Counted from the first letter of the stretch, positions 1 to 5,833 are shown. The stretch is DNA of 6,232 nt from an uncultured Bacillota bacterium (GCA_946619805.1 CAMOMM010000063.1:1-6232), one strand, 5' to 3'. A program made the numbers and translations. The notes: generated from the letters alone by a model not told the origin.

Positions 1-1008
1 TGAGCAGATCATCCCGGCAATCATCACTCTGACTGCTATCACAGCCCAGTTGGAAACCTTAATCACCCTTATCTGTGACGGCAGTATTAACGCAACAAGG
101 GCTGCCAGAAGTAAGGCTATGGTTACTGAAATGCTGATTACAGCCACCCCTTCCAGTACAAACTGCACATAGATATCCCTGTCACCGGCTCCCAGTGACT
201 TTTTTATACCGATCTCATAGCTTCTTTTCCGCACGTTGTTCAGGGAACTGTTTACCATTCCCATCAAGGCAACTGTCAGTGACACCCCGGCGATGACGTT
301 AAGGATTCCCTTAACCCCATTGAAAATGGAGTCAATGGCTTCACTGGTTCCCCGTTGACTTATGATAAGTACATTATCGGATCCCAGAGTTTGCTGCAGG
401 TAGTCTTCCACATAACGGTCTTTACAGTGGAAATAATAACTGATGCTTTCCGGCTGATCACTCAGACAGTATCCGCTGCAGATGAAAATACCGTTATCAA
501 GATCAACGAACAGATTTTCACTGTATTCCTTTAGTACTCCCGCAACTTTGAAGCTTACACCGTTAAGACAGATCGTCTCGCCGATCTCCGGATGGCCCAG
601 CTGTACCCAGCTGCCATGTCCCAGCACCGCCTTATCGCTATTATACAGGCTGTCACACTCATCCGGAAAACAGCCCTTATCGGTTTCCAGATCAAAGAGA
701 TCCCGCAGATCCGGGTCACAGCTTACGATCTGCAGTTTTCCAAAAGGAATGCTGCGGTATTGGCTGAAACAGCTGATACCGTATTTTTTAATGAAATTCT
801 TCTCCCAGTCAGCCGGTATGCCGGATTCATCCATTATCTGACACAGGGTAACGTCTAGCCCCAGACTGTCCGCCTGTTTTCTTATCAGAACTTCCCCACT
901 GTCACACATCATTCCGACGACCAGCAGCAGAAAGACCGCTGTCGAGTGAGCCAGCACGGTCAGATAGTGTTCCCTACGATGGTAATAAATCTCTTTTAAC
1001 AGCCACAT
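1..1008 (-). CDS. FtsX/MacB-type ABC transporter permease (partial, C-terminus beyond left edge)
   Basis: This is the membrane subunit of a MacAB/YknXYZ-type ABC exporter. I translated the frame from the ATG at 1008 to the left edge: it stays open for 336 codons, and the C-terminus lies outside the window. Residues 1-15 are cytoplasmic, and residues 16-34 form the first membrane helix. Residues 35-235 form an extracytoplasmic domain in the MacB periplasmic-core position. Residues 237-255 form a second helix, followed by the family signature loop at about 257-280 (RKRSYEIGIKKSLGA), which resembles the 'REIGIRKALGA' loop that contacts the ATPase. A third helix follows at about 287-312, and a fourth begins near 321. 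About 50 residues should be missing. The start is supported by GGAG at 1016-1019, 7 nt upstream and inside the ATPase gene, which this gene overlaps by 35 bp. The ectodomain holds 10 cysteines. The substrate cannot be read from sequence; lipid, peptide or antimicrobial export are the usual roles of this class. Confidence 0.9.
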   Translation of the reverse strand, partial: MWLLKEIYYHRREHYLTVLAHSTAVFLLLVVGMMCDSGEVLIRKQADSLGLDVTLCQIMDESGIPADWEKNFIKKYGISCFSQYRSIPFGKLQIVSCDPDLRDLFDLETDKGCFPDECDSLYNSDKAVLGHGSWVQLGHPEIGETICLNGVSFKVAGVLKEYSENLFVDLDNGIFICSGYCLSDQPESISYYFHCKDRYVEDYLQQTLGSDNVLIISQRGTSEAIDSIFNGVKGILNVIAGVSLTVALMGMVNSSLNNVRKRSYEIGIKKSLGAGDRDIYVQFVLEGVAVISISVTIALLLAALVALILPSQIRVIKVSNWAVIAVRVMIAGMICS

Positions 1009-1651
1009 TTCCCTTCTCCATTACCGCAATGCTGCCGCACTGTCGGGCAATATTCAGATCATGAGTAACCAGTACGATGGTCATACCCTGATTATTCAGG
1101 GTTCTGAAGATGTTCATGATGTTTCGGGCATTGGAAACATCCAGTGCCCCGGTAGGCTCATCAGCCAGAACGATGCACGGCTGCTTCATCAGTACACGGG
1201 CAATAGCCACTCTTTGTTTCTGTCCCCCGGAAAGCTGATGGGGATACATGTGTCCCATTCCCTCAAGATCAAGTCTTTTCAGTAATTCCGGCACCCTTTT
1301 TCTGCTGTCTGCAGTTTTCCGGTAATATCCGCCCAGGGCGATGTTGTCCCTGACATTCAGATAGGGAAGCAGATTGTATTCCTGAAAAACCGTACCGATC
1401 TGCAGACGGAAGTAGGAGCTTTTACTGATGTCTGTCTGACGGTTTACCGCAATACCGTCATGCAGATAAATACCACTGTCAAAACTGTCATAGCCGGCCA
1501 GAATGTTTAACAGCGTCGTCTTGCCGCAGCCGCTGTGGCCGACCAGAGCCAGAAATTCACTGTCCCTGATGGTCAGATCAAGATGGTCAAGGGCCTTTAT
1601 GTCCCGGCTTGCGGTGTGATACACCTTGCAGATATTGCGAAGTTCAATCAC
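974..1651 (-). CDS. ABC transporter ATP-binding protein (MacB/LolD/YknY type)
   Basis: This is the cytoplasmic ATPase of the exporter, 225 residues, the usual length for stand-alone ATPases paired with FtsX-like permeases. All ABC motifs are intact: Walker A GHSGCGKT at 38-45, Q-loop Gln90 followed by EYNLLP, signature LSGGQ at 140-144, Walker B ending in ADE at 163-165 with catalytic Glu165, D-loop GALD at 168-171, and H-loop His197. It should therefore hydrolyse ATP. The start is a GTG at 1651, shown by an AAGGAG ribosome binding site at 1659-1664 with 7 nt spacing and by the N-terminus IELRNICKVY, which matches the family. The gene overlaps the upstream adaptor by 8 bp and the downstream permease by 35 bp, so the three are one translationally coupled operon. 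The LolD/MacB/YknY/BceA subgroup is clear; the substrate is not. Confidence 0.96.
   Translation of the reverse strand: MIELRNICKVYHTASRDIKALDHLDLTIRDSEFLALVGHSGCGKTTLLNILAGYDSFDSGIYLHDGIAVNRQTDISKSSYFRLQIGTVFQEYNLLPYLNVRDNIALGGYYRKTADSRKRVPELLKRLDLEGMGHMYPHQLSGGQKQRVAIARVLMKQPCIVLADEPTGALDVSNARNIMNIFRTLNNQGMTIVLVTHDLNIARQCGSIAVMEKGNVAVKRDLLPS
1016..1019 (-). promoter_or_regulatory. Ribosome binding site of the permease, inside the ATPase gene
   Basis: GGAG lies 7 nt before the ATG at 1008, within a purine-rich run (ggagaaggga) in the last codons of the ATPase gene. It fixes the permease start even though that start overlaps the ATPase reading frame by 35 bp. Confidence 0.75.
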
Positions 1652-2456
1652 TGATAAGCTCCTTCAGCATGTCATTGATCATGCATACTTTCAGATTTTC
1701 GATCCCGATGCCGCTTATTACCGCCTTCTCATCATCGGCCATTTCCACCTTTACCCTGACCAGGTATTTATCCCGGGATTCCTTCTTTTCCAGCCATTCA
1801 GCCTTAAGGAGATAGTATCCGTCACTTCTTTCCAGCAGAGCAGCCCTTTTTACCGTCCAGACATCATTTACACTCTGCAACGGTATGACCAGATTTCCTT
1901 TCTGATTCAGTAAAAGTCCTTCCTGACTTTCCAGTTTCAGAGTGATTTCCGCCATATTCTGTGACCCTTCCTGCTGCCGGCACTGACTTTTAGAAGTGAC
2001 TGTTGCCCTGATGCTGCCGGAAGACGGTGTAAACAGGCAGACTGTTCCTTCATTTACCAGAAAGAATCTGTCCAGCGGCAGACTGGCAGCAAGATAGAGA
2101 TCTCTGTCTTCAATTATCACGCAGTTTCCCGTTATCTCCCTGATGATCCCGTTTGTTTCGCTCCTTAACTCACATTCCCGGTTTTCCCCATCCAGATATT
2201 TAAGAATGAGATCGTCTTTCCGTACTGGCTCACCGGTAAATACCCCGCACTCCTTTATGATCCCGTTGAAATAGTAACTGTGCAGATGACCCCTTACCGT
2301 TGCCGTGGTTCGGTATTGCTGCCGGAAACTGTCCTGACTTACTTCCGTAAAGGAAATGCTGTCCATTAGCAGTTCATTGCCAATGGACCTTAAGACAAGC
2401 ACCGCAATGACGATCAGGGCAATAACGGCAAGTATAATAAGATGTTTCTTTTTCAT
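1644..2456 (-). CDS. Membrane-fusion/adaptor protein of the ABC exporter (HlyD/MacA/YknX-like)
   Basis: This is a 270-residue protein with a lysine-rich start, one N-terminal membrane helix (about residues 5-22) and an extracytoplasmic remainder. It has no lipobox, so it is predicted to be a membrane-anchored adaptor and not a lipoprotein. Residues 65-90 look like the first half of a biotinyl-lipoyl-like fold (G-II-...-V-TGEPVRKDDLI). The second half follows at about 95-119, and beta-rich segments run to the end, closing with the 'G-x-G-I-E-N-L-K-V' stretch often seen in membrane-fusion proteins. The two half-motifs are almost contiguous, so the long alpha-hairpin that contacts TolC in Gram-negative adaptors is absent. 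Adaptor, ATPase and permease together follow the YknX-YknY-YknZ or MacA-MacB layout. A modest ribosome binding site (AAAGAG, 2465-2470) precedes the ATG by 8 nt. The family call rests on fold-like motifs and context, since the sequence is divergent. Confidence 0.75.
   Translation of the reverse strand: MKKKHLIILAVIALIVIAVLVLRSIGNELLMDSISFTEVSQDSFRQQYRTTATVRGHLHSYYFNGIIKECGVFTGEPVRKDDLILKYLDGENRECELRSETNGIIREITGNCVIIEDRDLYLAASLPLDRFFLVNEGTVCLFTPSSGSIRATVTSKSQCRQQEGSQNMAEITLKLESQEGLLLNQKGNLVIPLQSVNDVWTVKRAALLERSDGYYLLKAEWLEKKESRDKYLVRVKVEMADDEKAVISGIGIENLKVCMINDMLKELISD
1659..1664 (-). promoter_or_regulatory. Ribosome binding site fixing the GTG start of the ATPase
   Basis: AAGGAG lies 7 nt before the GTG at 1651 and inside the last codons of the adaptor gene. 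No ATG occurs at a suitable distance in that frame, so the GTG is the natural start. Confidence 0.8.
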
Positions 2457-2476
2457 GTTTCACACTCTTTCACTAC

Positions 2477-2504
2477 TTTTTAGTTATCAGAGTGCCATTG
2501 TCCT
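2477..2504 (-). promoter_or_regulatory. Weak candidate promoter for the exporter operon
   Basis: The gap between the yitT terminator and the adaptor start is the only place a dedicated promoter could sit. The best pair I find is AGGACA (2499-2504) and TAAAAA (2477-2482) with a 16-nt spacer, each matching 4 of 6 consensus bases. That is weak, and the unit may need an activator or depend on read-through past the terminator. Confidence 0.2.
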
Positions 2505-2529
2505 AAAAAGAAAAAGCCTTTCGGCTTTT
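2501..2529 (-). terminator. Rho-independent terminator after yitT
   Basis: Read on the minus strand, AAAAGCC-GAAA-GGCTTTT forms a 7-bp stem (2512-2518 with 2523-2529) closed by a stable GAAA tetraloop. It is followed by a U-rich tail (TCTTTTT). The hairpin begins at the yitT stop codon itself. It ends the small ORF-ridA-yitT unit and separates it from the exporter operon. Confidence 0.9.
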
Positions 2530-3388
2530 AATAAGGTTTCTGTTTGAAGTTACCCACAACTCGATGGGTATCCATGATATTCACAAAGGCTTTCGGATCG
2601 ATCTCCATGATCGCATCGGTAAGATGTTTCTCCTCATACTTGCCGCATACCGTATAAAGCACTTCCTTGACTTCATGGGAATAGCTGCCCTCCCCGGTAA
2701 ACCTGGTGACGGAATGGCCCAGTAATCTGAAGACAGCTTCCGTGATCTCATCAGGTTTTTCCGTGATGATGATGAAGGTGGTCCTTCTGTAGCGGTTGTC
2801 ATAGTGATCAATTACCTGTGTGGAAACAAACTGGAAGATTATGGAATACAGAGCCGTCTCCCAGTTAAACAGCATGCCTGACAGTAACAGCAGTATGGCA
2901 TTAAGGATCAGAACGGCATTCCACATCGATTTCTGGAATTTGCGGGACAGGAATATGGCCCAGAAATGGGTCCCTCCCCCACAGCCGCCTGACTCCAGTA
3001 CCAGACAGTCGGATATACCGTTAAGTACACCGCCGAAGATGCTTATAAGAAGCAGGTCATCGGTAATATCCAGTGAAGGAATAATGCTCACCAGAGTAGC
3101 AGTCAGAAAGATGTCGATCCGGGAAAGAAGAGTAAACCTTCTGCCCAGGGTTTTCAGAATGACCAGAGTTCCCGGTATATTCAGCAAAAGATAGAGAACT
3201 CCATATGACAGTTTAAACGGCAGATAGGTCTCTGACAGTCTTTCCAGCATTACCGCCGTTCCCGAGAAACCGGCCGGTGTCAGGTTGCCGGCATGAACAA
3301 AGACCTTCAGGTTGAAGGCCGCCAGCAGACCGGAAAGAACCGCCAGAATCAGACTTCTGACAGTTATGCTGTCCTTATTTGATTCCAT
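2528..3388 (-). CDS. YitT family membrane protein with DUF2179 C-terminal domain
   Basis: This 286-residue protein has the family's usual length and two-part build. Residues about 8-195 form the YitT (DUF161) membrane region, with hydrophobic helices near 10-30, 60-78, 93-106, 112-130 and 158-190. It includes the early NLTPAGFSG motif (35-43) and a glycine-rich turn at 134-140. Residues about 200-280 form the cytoplasmic DUF2179 domain (TFIIITEKPDEI..., then VNIMDTHRVVGNF near the end), which resembles small ligand-binding PII-like folds. No transport substrate is established for most YitT proteins, so I give none. The canonical GGTD-I motif of the family reads GGTHFWAI here (138-145). The ATG shares its A with the ridA TAA (TAATG), so translation is probably coupled to ridA. 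A terminator follows at once. Confidence 0.92.
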   Translation of the reverse strand: MESNKDSITVRSLILAVLSGLLAAFNLKVFVHAGNLTPAGFSGTAVMLERLSETYLPFKLSYGVLYLLLNIPGTLVILKTLGRRFTLLSRIDIFLTATLVSIIPSLDITDDLLLISIFGGVLNGISDCLVLESGGCGGGTHFWAIFLSRKFQKSMWNAVLILNAILLLLSGMLFNWETALYSIIFQFVSTQVIDHYDNRYRRTTFIIITEKPDEITEAVFRLLGHSVTRFTGEGSYSHEVKEVLYTVCGKYEEKHLTDAIMEIDPKAFVNIMDTHRVVGNFKQKPY

Positions 3389-3825
3389 TATTCACAGCCC
3401 CGGCAGTCAGAACAGCTGCCGCTGCATCCTTGTTCATATCTGAGAGTATCGATGACCAGACATTCGATCTCAACGTCAGCGCCTTTAGGCAGTGCACCGA
3501 CCTGAACACAGCTTCTGGCCGGATACGGTTCTTCAAAATACTGAGCATAGACTTCATTCATGGCTGCGAAGTTCTTCATGTCAGATAAGAATACCGTTGT
3601 CTTGACAATGTGATCAATTCTCAGATTCATCTCATCAAGAATGGTAATGATGTTCTGCATTACCTGATGAGTCTGCTGAGAGATGTCACCCTTCACCAGT
3701 TCATTGGTTGCAGGATCTACCGGGATCTGTCCGGAAAGATATACAAAATCACCCAGCTTGATGGCTGGTGAATATGGTCCGATGGCCTTAGGACCGTTAG
3801 CTGGTTTAATAGCTTTAGCAAACAT
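3388..3825 (-). CDS. ridA: RidA family enamine/imine deaminase with four-cysteine C-terminal tail
   Basis: RidA (YjgF/YER057c/UK114) enzymes hydrolyse reactive enamines and imines, such as 2-aminoacrylate from serine/threonine dehydratases, to ketoacids plus ammonia in the cytosol. Residues 1-128 carry the family features: A14-IGPYSPA near the start, SGQIPVDP at 31-38, Arg104 (which binds the substrate carboxylate), Cys106, and Glu119 within VEIE (which places the water). It should therefore be active. The family usually ends near residue 125-130. This protein continues for about 17 residues with C134-x3-C138-x2-C141-x2-C144, a spacing suggestive of metal binding or redox activity. Its ribosome binding site AAGGTG (3832-3837) lies 6 nt upstream, inside the end of the 57-codon gene, which stops only 3 bp before this ATG. 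The stop codon overlaps the yitT start by 1 nt. Confidence 0.95.
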   Translation of the reverse strand: MFAKAIKPANGPKAIGPYSPAIKLGDFVYLSGQIPVDPATNELVKGDISQQTHQVMQNIITILDEMNLRIDHIVKTTVFLSDMKNFAAMNEVYAQYFEEPYPARSCVQVGALPKGADVEIECLVIDTLRYEQGCSGSCSDCRGCE

Positions 3826-3828
3826 AAC

Positions 3829-4002
3829 TTACACCTTTTTTACTTTATTCTTTTCTTTCTTGAAACTGTAGTAGTCCGCCTCCTGGCGCAGATGACGGGC
3901 TGTGGTACGTAAGGAGATCAGATGAAAACCAGCCCATACTATTAAGGCAAGTATGAACAGAACGGTAAATATCGACATGTAGTCATTGGTATTTTCCAGC
4001 AT
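3829..4002 (-). CDS. Small single-span membrane protein, 57 residues, unknown function
   Basis: This short gene fills the gap between trmL and ridA. It starts at ATG 4002 and stops at TAA 3829-3831. An excellent ribosome binding site AAGGAG (4010-4015) lies 7 nt upstream, with an extended -10 promoter just before it. The product has a short acidic/polar N-terminus (MLENTNDYMS), one hydrophobic helix at about 11-31 (IFTVLFILALIVWAGFHLISL), then a basic cytoplasmic-type tail with TARHLRQEADYY and a lysine-rich end (KKEKNKVKK). The positive-inside rule puts the N-terminus outside and the tail inside. I do not recognise a family. Its gene contains the ridA ribosome binding site, and it is the first gene of the ridA-yitT unit. 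It could serve as a small membrane partner or, less likely, act only as a leader ORF for ridA. Confidence 0.75.
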   Translation of the reverse strand: MLENTNDYMSIFTVLFILALIVWAGFHLISLRTTARHLRQEADYYSFKKEKNKVKKV

Positions 4003-4009
4003 CCTTCTT

Positions 4010-4015
4010 CTCCTT
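4010..4015 (-). promoter_or_regulatory. Ribosome binding site of the 57-residue gene
   Basis: AAGGAG with 7 nt to the ATG at 4002 is near-consensus and is the main reason to accept this short ORF as a gene. Confidence 0.75.
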
Positions 4016-4021
4016 TTCCGT

Positions 4022-4030
4022 ATTATATCA
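4022..4030 (-). promoter_or_regulatory. Extended -10 promoter for the small ORF-ridA-yitT unit
   Basis: On the minus strand TGaTATAAT is a perfect extended -10 element. At 17 nt further upstream only TAGCGA (3 of 6 matches to TTGACA) is found, so the TG extension would have to compensate. Transcription would begin near 4015, giving a leader of about 13 nt that starts right at the ribosome binding site. Confidence 0.6.
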
Positions 4031-4047
4031 TACAGAACCAGGTTTCG

Positions 4048-4578
4048 CTAATCAACCTGCTTCCACTGGTTTCTTTCCAGGAAATCGCTTCCCTTGATGA
4101 CTTCATCGCCTGAAAGACCCGGATAACCCAGCTGTCTGAGTACCTCATAGGTCATGATGGCCACGCAGTTGGAAAGATTGAGACTGCGGGCTTCCCGCTT
4201 CATCGGCAGTCTGATGCAGTGATCAAGGTGTTCCTTGAGAATCGACTTGTCAATTCCGGTTGATTCCTTGCCGAAGACCAGATAAATATCGCCTTCGCAT
4301 TCCGTGAAATCAAACTGGTCGGGAGCCTTATGACCATAGCGGGTCAGAAAGAACATGTTAACAGGTTTTTCCGTTTCGATAAAGTCAGTCCAGTTGAGAT
4401 GTTCCCTGATGTCAGTCAGATCAACGTAATCCATGCCCGCCCTTTTCAGATGTTTTTCACTTAATACAAAACCGTATGGCTTGATCAGATGAACAACACT
4501 GCCGGTAGCCATGGCCGTTCTGATGACATTGCCGGTATTCGGCGGTATCTCCGGCTGATACAGAACAAGATGGATCAT
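4048..4578 (-). CDS. trmL: tRNA (cytidine(34)/uridine-2'-O)-methyltransferase TrmL
   Basis: TrmL is a SPOUT-class enzyme that uses S-adenosylmethionine to methylate the 2'-OH of the wobble nucleotide of tRNA-Leu isoacceptors in the cytosol. The 176-residue length is close to the family's (about 155-175). The three SPOUT motifs are complete: PEIPPNTGNVIR at 9-20, LVFGKESTGI at 100-109 (glycines and Glu105 of the cofactor knot), and RSLNLSN at 131-137 followed by a helix. The C-terminal tail from about 150 is slightly longer than in many homologues. A strong AAGGAGG ribosome binding site (4587-4593) sits 8 nt upstream, and the ATG overlaps the preceding stop (ATGA), which shows coupling to the DUF1461 gene. 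No terminator follows, so read-through into the small ORF and ridA is expected. TrmL-type is distinguished from TrmJ/TrmH by its short length and its PEIPxNTGN start. Confidence 0.95.
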   Translation of the reverse strand: MIHLVLYQPEIPPNTGNVIRTAMATGSVVHLIKPYGFVLSEKHLKRAGMDYVDLTDIREHLNWTDFIETEKPVNMFFLTRYGHKAPDQFDFTECEGDIYLVFGKESTGIDKSILKEHLDHCIRLPMKREARSLNLSNCVAIMTYEVLRQLGYPGLSGDEVIKGSDFLERNQWKQVD

Positions 4579-5231
4579 GCTTCCAGCCTCCTTAATCTTC
4601 TTTTTTCCGTTACGATCAGAGTAACCGTCAGAATGATGAGTATGGCTACGATCGCAATGGCACAGTTGCGGAAGTATTCCTCCGGCAGAACCGTAATGAT
4701 CTCATCCTGGCTGGGATAGAAGATCCAGTTGGTCTTTCCCGGGAAGAATACCTTGTGAAACAGGACAAAGAAACGGCTGAAGTTGACTGATCCCAGTATT
4801 GCCAGCATCACAAACAGCACCAGAGTATACACACCCCGGTAGAACTGTGAGGTATGACCCTTAACCGTAAAAGGCCGTTTGCCCTTATTGATCAGACCTG
4901 TTATGACAATTCCAGCCAGGCCAAGGGCACCGACAATGAAATCCAGATGAAACAGCTTGCCGACATCTTCAAAATGCCGTTTGCCTTCTTCAGACCATTT
5001 CATGTCACCGGTCTTAAATTCACCGCCGAAAAGACAGAAATCCAGCATGTCATCATAGGCTTCCTTTATCTGCGCTTCACTGTATCCGCTCTCTTCAACC
5101 AGCTGGTATGGCTTGATGTGAGCATAGTAAAACGGTCTGAAAATGATTGGAACGGCAATGGAAACTGCCATTATGAAAGCCATCCAGCTGATGGCTGAAA
5201 AATAGAACAGCGATTTATTTCTCATTGTCAT
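4575..5231 (-). CDS. DUF1461 / TIGR01906-type integral membrane protein
   Basis: This is a 218-residue membrane protein of a conserved Gram-positive family of unknown function. It has four predicted helices: about 10-31, 97-115, 133-153 and 189-208. A long acidic outer or inner loop (35-95) separates the first two. Family landmarks are the HFEDVGKLF stretch at 86-94, which leads into helix 2, and F-x-LFHKVFF...W-IFYP at 155-173, followed by the ITVLPEEYF segment at 179-187. The arginine/lysine-rich C-terminus (EKRRLRRL) is probably cytoplasmic. Two starts are possible: ATG 5231, which overlaps rdgB by 17 bp, and ATG 5225, which overlaps by 11 bp and lies 7 nt downstream of AGAG. I keep the longer one, with little to choose between them. 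The gene lies between rdgB and trmL, overlapping both, but this does not reveal its role. Confidence 0.88.
   Translation of the reverse strand: MTMRNKSLFYFSAISWMAFIMAVSIAVPIIFRPFYYAHIKPYQLVEESGYSEAQIKEAYDDMLDFCLFGGEFKTGDMKWSEEGKRHFEDVGKLFHLDFIVGALGLAGIVITGLINKGKRPFTVKGHTSQFYRGVYTLVLFVMLAILGSVNFSRFFVLFHKVFFPGKTNWIFYPSQDEIITVLPEEYFRNCAIAIVAILIILTVTLIVTEKRRLRRLEA
4587..4593 (-). promoter_or_regulatory. Ribosome binding site of trmL
   Basis: AAGGAGG lies 8 nt upstream of the ATG at 4578 and inside the DUF1461 gene. It is a full-strength site despite the ATGA overlap, so trmL can be translated independently as well as by coupling. Confidence 0.75.
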
Positions 5232-5808
5232 ACTCTTTCTTCAGGAATTCCAATAATTTTCTGGTTGCCTGACCGCGGTGAGATATCGCATTTTTCTGCC
5301 GTGGAGTTAACTGGGCACTGGTTTTGCCATACTGCGGCAGCCAGAAGATCGGATCATAGCCAAAGCCATTGCTGCCGGCCGGTTCAAAGGCTATTTCACC
5401 CTCCATGATCCCTTCAAAGACATGCGGCTGACCGTTGTGATCGATCAGGGCAATGTCACAGGTAAACCAGGCAAAACGGTCTTCGCAGCCTTCAAGTCTG
5501 TGGATCAGACTGCGGTTTTTCTCAGGATAACCGTATCCTTCCATGTAACGGGCGGAATGAATGCCCGGTTCATTATTAAGAGCTCTGATGGAGAGCCCGG
5601 AATCATCAGCTATGGAGATCATTGAAACATGGTCATATACACCTCTGGCCTTTATCAGGGCATTCTCAGCGAAAGTCGTGCCGTCTTCAACCGGTTCAAC
5701 GTAATCAACCAGTTCACTGGTATCGTGAACCGTAAATCCCAGCGGCTGCAGCATTTCCTTATATTCCCTGACCTTGTTTTTGTTACCGGTCGCAATCATT
5801 ATATCCAT
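5215..5808 (-). CDS. rdgB: XTP/dITP pyrophosphatase (RdgB/HAM1, non-canonical purine NTPase)
   Basis: This cytosolic house-cleaning enzyme hydrolyses dITP, ITP and XTP to the monophosphate plus pyrophosphate, keeping deaminated purines out of DNA and RNA. From the chosen start it is 197 residues, the usual family length. Motifs in order are ATGNKNK at 6-12 (substrate binding), EDGTTFAENALIKA at 41-54 with Glu41, the metal and catalytic ADDSGL at 67-72, PGIHSARY at 81-88, the base pocket GSNGFGYDPIF at 145-155, and KNAISHRGQA at 172-181. The open frame extends to ATG 5835 (206 residues). That ATG lies inside a palindrome and has no ribosome binding site, whereas ATG 5808 has GAAGGG 9 nt upstream and gives the family-type N-terminus MDIMIATGN. 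It is the first gene of the rdgB-DUF1461-trmL set, and its 3' end overlaps the next gene. Confidence 0.96.
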   Translation of the reverse strand: MDIMIATGNKNKVREYKEMLQPLGFTVHDTSELVDYVEPVEDGTTFAENALIKARGVYDHVSMISIADDSGLSIRALNNEPGIHSARYMEGYGYPEKNRSLIHRLEGCEDRFAWFTCDIALIDHNGQPHVFEGIMEGEIAFEPAGSNGFGYDPIFWLPQYGKTSAQLTPRQKNAISHRGQATRKLLEFLKKEYDNEK

Positions 5809-5817
5809 AAGTATCAT

Positions 5818-5823
5818 CCCTTC
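5818..5823 (-). promoter_or_regulatory. Ribosome binding site deciding the rdgB start
   Basis: GAAGGG lies 9 nt upstream of ATG 5808. The alternatives are less good: ATG 5817 lies directly against this site, and ATG 5835 has no purine-rich site before it. Confidence 0.6.
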
Positions 5824-5833
5824 TGTCTGTATC

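Noticed and set aside
482..858. Two overlapping plus-strand open frames across the permease ectodomain
   Set aside because: They lie opposite a well-supported permease frame, have no ribosome binding site or family features, and are opposite-strand shadows.
2508..2535. The yitT terminator as bidirectional
   Set aside because: On the plus strand the hairpin is followed only by TTTTA then mixed sequence, and there is no plus-strand gene to terminate.
2581..2811. A minus-strand frame inside yitT with a serine/arginine-rich product
   Set aside because: It lies entirely within the DUF2179 part of yitT in another frame and has low-complexity composition; it is a shadow and not an embedded gene.
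3388..3441. The Cys-rich RidA tail as a frameshift artefact
   Set aside because: The frame ends in a TAA that overlaps the yitT ATG neatly (TAATG), and the tail shows regular Cys spacing, so a sequencing or assembly error is not needed to explain it.
4031..4045. AACCAGGTT palindrome after trmL as a terminator
   Set aside because: The repeat has essentially no loop and no U-tract, so it cannot act as an intrinsic terminator.
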